Of a DNA stretch of 14,511 nucleotides, positions 1 through 6,812 are shown in pieces. Source of the stretch: an uncultured Alistipes sp. (GTDB lineage Bacteria > Bacteroidota > Bacteroidia > Bacteroidales > Rikenellaceae); the NCBI GenBank assembly GCA_949840605.1, contig CATKXN010000062.1, forward strand, positions 1 through 14,511, written 5' to 3'. The notes beneath the pieces are model-generated. The model was given only the letters and a program-made list of their open reading frames with translations, was not told the origin of the DNA and did no database searches. The translations under genes and the position numbers were made by a program. How positions within the stretch are numbered: position 1 is the first letter of the stretch; the number at the start of each line of letters is the position of its first letter.

Positions 1-1076
1 CAGGCGTTCATCACCTGCGGATGGTCCTCGCGGGTCTTCTTGCCGATGACGAGCTGCTTCAGACGCGACAGCGAACGGAACGGGTCGACGATGACCTTGC
101 CCGTGTCGGAATCGTTGCGCAGGAACAGCTGGCCCTCGGTAATATAACCCGTATTGTCGGGGATGGCGTGCGTGATGTCGCCGCCCGAAAGGGTCGTCAC
201 GGCGATGATCGTGATCGAACCGCCGTTGGGCAGCTGCACGGCCTTTTCGTAAATCTTCGCCAGGTCCGAATACAACGAACCGGGCATCGAGTCCTTCGAC
301 GGAATCTGGTCCATACGGTTCGACACGATGGCCAGCGCATCGGCGTACAGCGTCATGTCGGTCAGCAGCACCAGCACCTTCTCGCCCTTGTCCACGGCGA
401 AGTACTCGGCGGCGGTCAGCGCCATGTCGGGAACGAGCAGACGCTCGACGGACGGATTCTCCGTGGTGTTGACGAACGACACGATGCGGTCCAGGGCGCC
501 GGCGTTCTCGAAGACCGACTTGAAATAGAGGAAGTCGTCGTTCGTAAGGCCCATGCCGCCGAGGATGATCTTGTCGGCCTTGGCGCGCAGGGCCACGTTG
601 GCCATCACGGCGTTGTAGGGCTGGTCGGGGTCGGCGAAGAAGGGAATCTTCTGGCCCGTCACGATCGTGTTGTTGAGGTCGATGCCGGCGATGCCCGTGG
701 CGATCAGCTCCGAAGGCTGGATGCGCCGGAAGGGGTTCACCGTCGGGCCGCCGATCTCGCGGGCCTCGCCCTCGATGATCTCGCCGCCCTCCAGCGGTTC
801 GCCGTAGGCGTTGAAGAAACGCCCGGCGAGGTTGTCCGAGACGCGCAGCTTGGGAGGCTCGCCGTGGAAGACGACCTCCGAGTCGGTGGCCAGACCCTCG
901 GTCCCGGCGAAAACCTGCAGCGTGACGTTCTCGCCCATAATCTTCACCACCTGCGCCAGCTTGCCGCCGACGGTGGCCAGTTCGTCGTTGCCGACGCCCG
1001 TGGCGCGCAACGTCACGGTAGCCTTGGTGATGTTGTCAATCTTGGTATATATCTTCTGAAATGCTCGTGTTGTCAT
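1..1076 (-). CDS. atpB: V-type ATP synthase subunit B (3' end outside the window)
   Basis: Non-catalytic nucleotide-binding subunit of the V/A-type ATPase; it alternates with subunit A in the soluble V1 hexamer at the inner membrane. 358 codons are visible; the family is roughly 430-440 residues in relatives, so about 80 C-terminal residues lie off the left edge. Seen: N-terminal beta-barrel domain (about residues 1-75); a degenerate P-loop region around residues 139-154 (GQKIPFF then DPDQPYN) with no GKT, as expected for B rather than A; LLTDMTLYADAL at 237-248; and HAIPDNTGYITEGQ at 303-316, a B-subunit signature. The ATG at 1074-1076 follows the atpA stop by three bases, with no clear Shine-Dalgarno sequence, suggesting translation coupled to atpA. 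The truncation is due to the window edge; no internal defect is seen. Confidence 0.95.
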   Translation of the reverse strand, partial: MTTRAFQKIYTKIDNITKATVTLRATGVGNDELATVGGKLAQVVKIMGENVTLQVFAGTEGLATDSEVVFHGEPPKLRVSDNLAGRFFNAYGEPLEGGEIIEGEAREIGGPTVNPFRRIQPSELIATGIAGIDLNNTIVTGQKIPFFADPDQPYNAVMANVALRAKADKIILGGMGLTNDDFLYFKSVFENAGALDRIVSFVNTTENPSVERLLVPDMALTAAEYFAVDKGEKVLVLLTDMTLYADALAIVSNRMDQIPSKDSMPGSLYSDLAKIYEKAVQLPNGGSITIIAVTTLSGGDITHAIPDNTGYITEGQLFLRNDSDTGKVIVDPFRSLSRLKQLVIGKKTREDHPQVMNA

Positions 1077-1079
1077 GGC

Positions 1080-2834
1080 TTATTTGGTTTTTTCACTCAC
1101 ATACTGCTCGATCTGCTTGCGGTAATCCTCGAACTTCTCCGACTTCCACTCCGAGTAGTTCATCTGGCGGAAGAGGTTGATAAGGCCCTTGAAGAACTGC
1201 GAGCACTCCTCGAAATCGGCGAACGAGAACGACTGGTTGCAGATGCCGAGCACCCTCTTGTACATCATCTGCTGGCGTTCGATCGGGCAGTTGGCGTCGA
1301 TGTCGTCGAAGGCGTCCTGCTGCAGGATCACGAAGTCGATCAGCTCCGACTTCCAGAAACGCTCGTGATACTCCAGGGGCACGCCGTCGTCGCCCAGGAT
1401 GTTGATCTGGTCGTTGGCCTCCTTGCCGCGCTGCACGATGGTCTTGCCCGCATAGACGAGGTCCACCCAGTCCTTCTCGATCTGGCCGTCGAGGTACTCG
1501 CGGATCTCAGGGTATTCGAGGTATTTCGAATAGGACTCCAGCGGGTCGATAGCCGGATAGCGCTTCGAGTCGGCGCGGCCCTGCGAAAGGGCGTAGAAAC
1601 AGCGCGCAGCCTTCTTCGTCGATTCGGTCACCGGCTCCTTGAGGTTACCGCCCGCGGGCGACACCGTTCCGAGAAACGTCACCGAACCGGTATTGCCGCC
1701 GACGAGCTTCACCAGCCCCGCACGCGAATAGAAGTTCGAGATGATCGCCGAAAGGTCCATCGGAAAGGCGTCCTGACCCGGAAGCTCCTCCAGACGGTTC
1801 GACATCTCACGCAGCGCCTGCGCCCAGCGTGAAGTCGAGTCGGCCATTACGAGCACTTTCAGCCCCATGGCGCGGTAATACTCGCCGATGGTCATACCCG
1901 TATAGACCGACGCCTCGCGCGCGGCGACGGGCATGTTCGACGTATTGCAGATGATGATCGTGCGCTCCATGAGGTTGTGGCCCGTGCGGGGGTCGATCAG
2001 CTCGGGGAACTCCTTGAAGATCTCGACCACCTCGTTGGCACGCTCGCCGCAGGCCACCATGATGATGACGTCGGCGTCGGCCTGTTTCGAGATAGCGTGC
2101 TGCAGCACCGTCTTGCCGGCGCCGAAAGGCCCCGGGATAAAACCCGTGCCGCCCTCGGCCATCGGGTTGAAGGTGTCGATGGCGCGCACGCCCGTAATCA
2201 TCACCCGCGAGGGGCGCGGCTTCTCGGTGTAGCAGCGCACGGCCTGCTTCACGGGCCATTTCTGCACCATCGTCACGTCGTGGTCCCTGCCCTCGGCATC
2301 GGTCAGCGTGGCGATCGTGTCGGTCACCTTGTATTTGCCCGCCGCGGCGACGCTCTTGACCGTATAGCTGTCGGTCATCGTGAAGGGAACCATGATCTTG
2401 TGCATCACCCACTGCTCCTTCACCTCGCCCAGCCACGACGCCGCGGAAACCTTGTCGCCCGCCTTGGCCAGCGGCGTGAATTCCCACTCGGCGCCGAAGT
2501 CGATCGGATCGGTGATCGAACCGCGGGCGATGAACAGCCCGTCCATCTTCTCGAGGTCGTTCTGCAGACCGTCGTAGTTGCGCGACAAAAGGCCCGGGGC
2601 GAGCGTCACCTCGAGCATATGCCCCTCGAATTCCACCTTGTCGCCGATCTTCAGACCGCGGGTGCTGTCAAAAACCTGGACATAGGCGGCGTCGCCTACG
2701 ACCTTGATGACCTCGGCCATCATTTTGGTATCTCCCGTCCAGACATAGCAGATCTCGTTCTGGGCCACGGCTCCGTCGGCCTTGACGATCACGATGTTGG
2801 AGATGATACCGTTTACACGTCCTGTCGTTTTCAT
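1080..2834 (-). CDS. atpA: V-type ATP synthase subunit A, catalytic
   Basis: Catalytic subunit of the V1 head, hydrolysing or making ATP coupled to proton or sodium movement through the Vo sector. At 584 residues it is full length for the family. Seen: N-terminal barrel (1-70); the non-homologous insert typical of A subunits (about 110-200); Walker A GPFGAGKT at 235-242; GERANE at 263-268 with the expected catalytic Glu264 and Arg265; Walker B region VLVMADSTSRW at 327-337; SPAGG at 392-396. All key residues are present, so it should be active. The insert and the P-loop distinguish it from F1 beta. It starts 16 bases after the DUF2764 gene and ends three bases before atpB, in the same operon. 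The coupling ion cannot be told from this subunit. Confidence 0.97.
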   Translation of the reverse strand: MKTTGRVNGIISNIVIVKADGAVAQNEICYVWTGDTKMMAEVIKVVGDAAYVQVFDSTRGLKIGDKVEFEGHMLEVTLAPGLLSRNYDGLQNDLEKMDGLFIARGSITDPIDFGAEWEFTPLAKAGDKVSAASWLGEVKEQWVMHKIMVPFTMTDSYTVKSVAAAGKYKVTDTIATLTDAEGRDHDVTMVQKWPVKQAVRCYTEKPRPSRVMITGVRAIDTFNPMAEGGTGFIPGPFGAGKTVLQHAISKQADADVIIMVACGERANEVVEIFKEFPELIDPRTGHNLMERTIIICNTSNMPVAAREASVYTGMTIGEYYRAMGLKVLVMADSTSRWAQALREMSNRLEELPGQDAFPMDLSAIISNFYSRAGLVKLVGGNTGSVTFLGTVSPAGGNLKEPVTESTKKAARCFYALSQGRADSKRYPAIDPLESYSKYLEYPEIREYLDGQIEKDWVDLVYAGKTIVQRGKEANDQINILGDDGVPLEYHERFWKSELIDFVILQQDAFDDIDANCPIERQQMMYKRVLGICNQSFSFADFEECSQFFKGLINLFRQMNYSEWKSEKFEDYRKQIEQYVSEKTK

Positions 2835-2850
2835 TGTATCTTTTTATTGT

Positions 2851-3684
2851 TTATTTCCTGTCGATCAGCTCTTTTCCGTCCAGTTCGGCCATCAGGCGGG
2901 CGAACATCTCGCGGCCGCGCGCAGCGTCGAGCTGCGTCCAGCGGGCCACGATGTTGATCCGGGCCAGGTAGGAAAGAACGGCGTTAATGTCGAAATAGTC
3001 GAACGTGGCCAGCTCCGCGGCTTCGTTCCAGCGCACGAGGTCGATCTTGTGCTCCTTCTCGACGAGGTTCGCCTCGTCGTTCACGGCCGCGATCACGGCG
3101 TCGATGTAGGGCAGTTCGCCCCGCAGTCCGAAATCGGCCGCCGAACTGCGCTGCAGCTGGTCGGCGACGTCGCCGTCACCCACCACGACCTCCTCGACCG
3201 CACGCCCCGAGGCACGCGCCGTCACGGCGGCCGAGACGTTGCGCAGATTCCGGTCGAAAGCCGACCATTCGCGCAGGAAACGACTCCCGGCCTTGGCGCA
3301 CGCGGCGTAGTAGGCGCCGAAAAGCTCCTTTTCGAAACGCTGCGCGGTGTCGACCGTCTCGGCGTCCTCGCCCTCGGGATCGGCATAGGCCCTCACCACG
3401 CGGGCCACCGGTTCGGGCAGCCGTTTCGGGGCTTTCAGCTCCTCCTCCAGCTCCTCGCGCGTGAGATTGCCCAGCGGATTGTGCGCCGAGCGCCCCGCAC
3501 GCAGCGCGGCGATATTCTCGCAGTCGTAGTAGCCGTACAGGAGCCGCACTTCGCGGGCGTCGGCCGCCGTCACCCCCTCCAGAATCTCGGAGACGATGGC
3601 CCGGGCGTCGAACCCCTTGGTGTCGGCGTCGAGCGAGTACTCTTTCAACCCGGCTACCAGACAATAATATTCGGTTGCAAACAT
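2851..3684 (-). CDS. DUF2764 protein, probable V-ATPase subunit in the C/d position
   Basis: 277-residue soluble protein of the DUF2764 family, with no signal peptide or membrane segment. The N-terminus (YYCLVAGLKEY at 6-16) and the mixed helical, charged composition fit that family. It lies between atpE and atpA, starting four bases after the atpE stop and ending 16 bases before atpA. Known context: Borrelia and Chlamydia V-ATPase operons have the order E - hypothetical (same family) - A - B - D - I - K and no recognisable subunit C gene. I infer that this protein is a very divergent form of the central-stalk subunit C (called d in eukaryotes), or a clade-specific assembly factor. The sequence alone does not prove this: the call to family is strong, the role is inference. 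Gene length and reading frame look intact. Confidence 0.85.
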   Translation of the reverse strand: MFATEYYCLVAGLKEYSLDADTKGFDARAIVSEILEGVTAADAREVRLLYGYYDCENIAALRAGRSAHNPLGNLTREELEEELKAPKRLPEPVARVVRAYADPEGEDAETVDTAQRFEKELFGAYYAACAKAGSRFLREWSAFDRNLRNVSAAVTARASGRAVEEVVVGDGDVADQLQRSSAADFGLRGELPYIDAVIAAVNDEANLVEKEHKIDLVRWNEAAELATFDYFDINAVLSYLARINIVARWTQLDAARGREMFARLMAELDGKELIDRK

Positions 3685-3688
3685 CCCG

Positions 3689-4303
3689 TTATGCCTTAAA
3701 CAACATCTCGAAAACCTTGTCGCGCAGGTATTCGCCCAGCAGCGCCTCGATGTCGGCGTCGGCGAACGAAATGTAGTAGCCGCCGTCCTTGGCGCCCACC
3801 TTGAAACCGGTCTTCACCTCCTTCGACCAGCCAACCTCGATACCGGCGGCCAGCAGCTCCCGGGCGCTCTGCTCGAACACCCCGTCGAGTTTCTTGCGCT
3901 CGTCCTCGGGAAGCAGCGCCTGCAGCTCGACCTTGCCCGAATCGGCCCCGTTCCAGTTCTTCGCCACGGCGACGAGCATCTCCTTGATGAACGCCGGGTC
4001 CACGACGGCCTCCTTCACGCCGCCTGCCGTAGCCTTGGCGACGATCAGCGAAGCGATCTCCTGTTTGATTTTCGACACGGCCTGCTTGCCGGCCAGCGCG
4101 ATCTCGGTCATGGTGTTTTTCTCGACATCCTCGGCCTTCACCTGCGCTTTCCGAACGATGTCCTCGGCCTCGGCGCGGGCCTCGGCGACGATCTTCTGCG
4201 CTTCAGCCTTGGCGTCGGCGACCAGCTTGTCGGCCTCGGCGCGGCCTTTCTCCAGCCCCTCGTCATAGAGCTTCTGGGTCAACTGTTGCAGTTTGTTTTC
4301 CAT
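3689..4303 (-). CDS. atpE: V-type ATP synthase subunit E (peripheral stalk)
   Basis: 204-residue stalk protein that holds the V1 head against the membrane sector. Residues 1-90 are a long charged helix with a repeating Ala/Glu/Lys pattern (for example AEADKLVADAKAEAQ at 22-36), predicted coiled coil; the C-terminal 100 residues form the globular part that contacts A and B, ending in LRDKVFEMLFKA. First gene of the operon. The reading frame runs upstream to 4474, but I chose the ATG at 4301-4303 because it gives the family's usual MENKLQQLTQKLY start, and because the best promoter box lies at 4344-4351, inside the longer version. The next gene begins four bases after the stop. Confidence 0.93.
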   Translation of the reverse strand: MENKLQQLTQKLYDEGLEKGRAEADKLVADAKAEAQKIVAEARAEAEDIVRKAQVKAEDVEKNTMTEIALAGKQAVSKIKQEIASLIVAKATAGGVKEAVVDPAFIKEMLVAVAKNWNGADSGKVELQALLPEDERKKLDGVFEQSARELLAAGIEVGWSKEVKTGFKVGAKDGGYYISFADADIEALLGEYLRDKVFEMLFKA

Positions 4304-4343
4304 AGCGATATTTTGTTTGATTATTGTTTTTTCTTTTAACGCA

Positions 4344-4351
4344 CAAATATA
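4344..4351 (-). promoter_or_regulatory. -7 promoter box of the V-ATPase operon
   Basis: TATATTTG on the minus strand is a perfect match to the Bacteroidota sigma-ABfr -7 element TAnnTTTG, in an AT-rich patch within GC-rich DNA. It would start transcription near 4340 and give a leader of about 35 bases before atpE. No good TTG element is seen 19-21 bases upstream, so the -33 box is weak or absent. Confidence 0.6.
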
Positions 4352-4519
4352 TAAAAGATTATCAAAAAAACGGGGTCTTGAACAGCAATTTATCCCTTTT
4401 TGACAAAATTCAGGAAAAAAAGTACGAGCCTTGCGGGGCAAAGGCCGGAAATCGGAACCCGCTCCTCCCTGCAAAACGCAGGCCGGGGCGTCGCGTTCCT
4501 GCGGCGGAAGCCGGATACG

Positions 4520-4573
4520 TCCGCGAAAGAAAGAAAACCCCGCCCGACTCAGTCAAGAGCCGGCGGGGTTTTC
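4520..4573 (-). terminator. Intrinsic terminator of the phosphoesterase gene
   Basis: A perfect 12-bp inverted repeat, GAAAACCCCGCC (4533-4544) with GGCGGGGTTTTC (4562-4573), around a 17-base loop. Read on the minus strand it lies 41 bases after the phosphoesterase stop and is followed by a T-rich tract (TTTTCTTTCTTTC). The four Ts at the end of the right arm could make it weakly active in the other direction, but no plus-strand gene ends here. Confidence 0.85.
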
Positions 4574-4614
4574 ATACGGTCCCGAACCCGACGCAGATGC
4601 GCCGCGCGAAACCG

Positions 4615-6570
4615 TCAGTCGTAGGACGACACAAACGGTTTGGGGCGGGTCATGGTCTCCTCGGTCACCCGTCCGAAGCTGTCGGTGATGCGGACGGTAA
4701 CGGGCGATGTCGCCGAAGATGCCCTGGCAGAGAAAAGTTTGCGGACCGGAGCCGGAAACCCCGGACTGTCCATAGTTTCATAGGAGGGTATTTCGTAGCA
4801 GAGCAGGTAGAGCGGGTCCTTCGCCTGTTTTTCGGTAACGGAAAGCGGCCGGCCGTCTTCCAGGATTTCGACCTTCCATTCGGGATTGTACTCCCATATC
4901 TTGACCAGAATCTCATTCTCCGAGCTGGAAACCGCATAATCGCCCATCGAGGCGTCGAACGCCTGCCCGCGGGGTCCCTGCGCCAGCTCGGGGGACAGAT
5001 AATCGGCCGCCGACAGCCGCATCGCATTGCGGTCGTAGGCCCGGAAACGTTTGGTGCGCGGCAGGTTGACGCCTTTGACACAATAGTCCGCGACACGGCC
5101 GCCCGAGAAAGAGAGCGTACCATAGCTCGCAGGCGAACCGTCGGTATTGATTCCCTGGCGCCGCTGAGCGAGCAGCGTCGGCAGCCGCCACGTGGTCCAG
5201 TGGCCCGACGTACCGCCCAACGTATTGTAATTGTGTTCGGTGATGCGCCCGTTTTCAAGCACGGAGGTATACATGCGGTGGGTATGTCCGGTGAGGATAT
5301 GGATGTTAGAGAATTCACGCAAACACTCCATCACCTCGGCGCCGTTCGGCAGCCAGAAACGGCCGTAGGTGGCGTCGTTGTAGCTGTATATCGGAGTGTG
5401 AACGGCTATCAGCAGCGGAGCCGACTTGTCCCCGACCAGCGCAAGGTCCTTGCGGAGCCATGCCAGCTGCTGCTCGGACACCGAATAGCTCATCTGGGAT
5501 TCGCCGGCGGTCCGAACGCAGGGGTTGAGCACGACCAGGTGCGCCCGCCCCAGGTTCACCGAGTAGTAAAGCGGTCCCATCGTCTCCTGATAACGGCGGA
5601 TCTCCGTCATGGCCTCCTCCGAATCCATGTCGGGATAGAGCACGTAATCGTTCAGTTCGTGGTTGCCCGGAAGGTTGAAAATCGGACATTTGATTTGCCG
5701 GAGAAGCTCGGCGGCTTCTTCCAGCGTGACCCGGTTGCGGTAGTTGGCGGCCACCAGGTCTCCCAGATTGATCAGGTAGGCCGGACGCCCGGAGGCCTTG
5801 ACCTCGGCGATGTAGGAGTTGATGTCGGGGATGCAGCAGTCGGCGAACAGCGCCGGGGCCTGGGCCGCCGAAGCCGCCGTGAGATGCGTGTCGGTAATGA
5901 CGATCAGTTCGAAATCGTCGTTGGAAACACGGTCGAGCGTAAAATCGACTTCCACGCAGGCCGCGGGATCGGCCACGGCGGGAATCGGCTTGTAAAAAGC
6001 CGTGAATCGGCCTTTCTGCTCCACCGGCATGTAATTCGACGGCAGCGTGACGAACAGGTGCGGATTCTGTCGCTGCGTGGCGAGCCAGTAGCGTCCTTTC
6101 TCGTCGGTGAGCGCGATCTCGACGCCGTCGGACACGGCCGCACCGGCAATCGGCTTTCCGTCCGTGTCGCACACCGAGCCTTTGACGTTCATCCCCTCGC
6201 GGTCGGGTATCACGTCGCGGAAGAACCGCGCTTTGCCATACCGGAAAACCCGGTCGCCGCGCAAAATGGAGATCGCGTATTCCCCCGCCACGAAATTGCC
6301 CGGCAGGACGAAATGCAGTCCCGTGTCGGCAACAGCCGTTTCGATCAGGTAGTAGTGCCCCGAAAGGCCCGTATCGGTGAGGCGGACGACGTCGCCGGTC
6401 AGGAATCCCGTTCCGGAAATCCATATCGTACGCTCGTCGGTGATCAGGTATTCGGTTTCGGCGGAAACGCCGTCGATCGTGAATCCGGAATCAGGCGCAG
6501 AAACATCGTCCGTGCAGGAAACGATTCCTAAAACGAACAGCAGCAGGAGGGGGGGGGAAACAGCCCGCAC
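4615..6570 (-). CDS. Calcineurin-like phosphoesterase, predicted lipoprotein; start interrupted by a poly-C tract
   Basis: 651 residues from a GTG at 6570. Seen: hydrophobic signal with lipobox IVSC (Cys19), so probably a lipid-anchored envelope protein; a beta-rich N-terminal domain (about 30-120); a carboxypeptidase-regulatory-like beta sandwich (about 128-212); a metallophosphatase core with every metal ligand: Asp227 and His229 (DTH), Asp271 (GD), Asn303-His304 (GNHE), His391, His429 and His431 (GHTH); and a C-terminal beta domain (about 480-640). This is the known MetallophosN - Metallophos - MetallophosC layout of Bacteroidota. The substrate is unknown. Oddity: the natural-looking ATG at 6608 (MKKKLLL, A-rich upstream) is in another frame and hits TAG just after nine Cs (6549-6557); seven or ten Cs would fuse it to this frame. 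Apparently monocistronic, with its own terminator. Confidence 0.88.
   Translation of the reverse strand: MRAVSPPLLLLFVLGIVSCTDDVSAPDSGFTIDGVSAETEYLITDERTIWISGTGFLTGDVVRLTDTGLSGHYYLIETAVADTGLHFVLPGNFVAGEYAISILRGDRVFRYGKARFFRDVIPDREGMNVKGSVCDTDGKPIAGAAVSDGVEIALTDEKGRYWLATQRQNPHLFVTLPSNYMPVEQKGRFTAFYKPIPAVADPAACVEVDFTLDRVSNDDFELIVITDTHLTAASAAQAPALFADCCIPDINSYIAEVKASGRPAYLINLGDLVAANYRNRVTLEEAAELLRQIKCPIFNLPGNHELNDYVLYPDMDSEEAMTEIRRYQETMGPLYYSVNLGRAHLVVLNPCVRTAGESQMSYSVSEQQLAWLRKDLALVGDKSAPLLIAVHTPIYSYNDATYGRFWLPNGAEVMECLREFSNIHILTGHTHRMYTSVLENGRITEHNYNTLGGTSGHWTTWRLPTLLAQRRQGINTDGSPASYGTLSFSGGRVADYCVKGVNLPRTKRFRAYDRNAMRLSAADYLSPELAQGPRGQAFDASMGDYAVSSSENEILVKIWEYNPEWKVEILEDGRPLSVTEKQAKDPLYLLCYEIPSYETMDSPGFPAPVRKLFSARASSATSPVTVRITDSFGRVTEETMTRPKPFVSSYD
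6549..6557 (-). repeat. Nine-C homopolymer in the signal-peptide coding region
   Basis: A run of nine C on the coding (minus) strand between the ATG at 6608 and the lipobox. Tract lengths of 7 or 10 put that ATG in frame with the phosphoesterase; 9, as here, leaves the frame broken, ending at a TAG about ten codons past the tract start. Such tracts are typical slippage sites, but also typical sequencing or assembly errors. Confidence 0.75.
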
Positions 6571-6608
6571 AGGCAGTGCGACGCAATCAAAAGCAGCTTT
6601 TTCTTCAT

Positions 6609-6812
6609 GGTAACAAATTTTTCAATGAAACATATTAACAAAAAAAGCCGTTTTCCGCAATCCGGACTTGCCTCACCGTATCGAAAATTTATCCGACGGT
6701 CCAACCGAATAAAAAAACGATGCCCCCGGTTTTCAAGTGTAGCTTATGGCATGAAAACCGGAGACATTTTTCTTTCAAGACGATGCCGCCCAACGCGAAC
6801 GGCGACCGGAAG
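6609..6812. other. Intergenic region upstream of the phosphoesterase
   Basis: 204 bases with no supportable gene. On the minus strand the last 30 bases before the ATG at 6608 are AT-rich and contain TATGTTTC, one base off the -7 consensus, with a poor -33 partner; this is a weak promoter candidate. The distal half holds the hairpin at 6726-6761 that probably ends the DUF4301 transcript. Confidence 0.5.
6711..6761 (-). terminator. Probable terminator after the DUF4301 gene
   Basis: Perfect 10-bp inverted repeat CCGGTTTTCA (6726-6735) with TGAAAACCGG (6752-6761), 16-base loop. On the minus strand it lies about 50 bases beyond the DUF4301 stop and is followed, after 8 bases, by seven Ts (6717-6711). 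The spacer makes it less canonical than the terminator at 4520-4573. Confidence 0.55.

Larger units (their letters stand above)
4304..4614. other. Intergenic region between the phosphoesterase and V-ATPase units
   Basis: 311 bases without a gene I can support. It holds the atpE leader and promoter box (4304-4351), an AT-rich upstream patch to about 4420, two small imperfect hairpins (near 4429-4445, gccttgc against gcaaaggc; and a CCTGC/GCAGG hairpin around 4468-4482), and the phosphoesterase terminator (4533-4573). Short open frames here on the plus strand have no coding character. Confidence 0.6.

Noticed and set aside
21..1832. Plus-strand open frame of 603 codons opposite atpB and atpA.
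   Set aside because: It is the antisense shadow of two certain genes in GC-rich DNA; the product is Arg/His/Val-rich, low in family-like motifs, and crosses the atpA/atpB junction.
4304..4474. N-terminal extension of atpE to an ATG at 4474.
   Set aside because: The added residues include the AT-rich promoter patch and do not resemble subunit E; the ATG at 4303 gives the family's normal start.
4324..6531. Plus-strand open frame of 735 codons, opposite the phosphoesterase.
   Set aside because: The real gene on the other strand has every metallophosphatase ligand; this frame also runs through the atpE promoter and the terminator hairpin.
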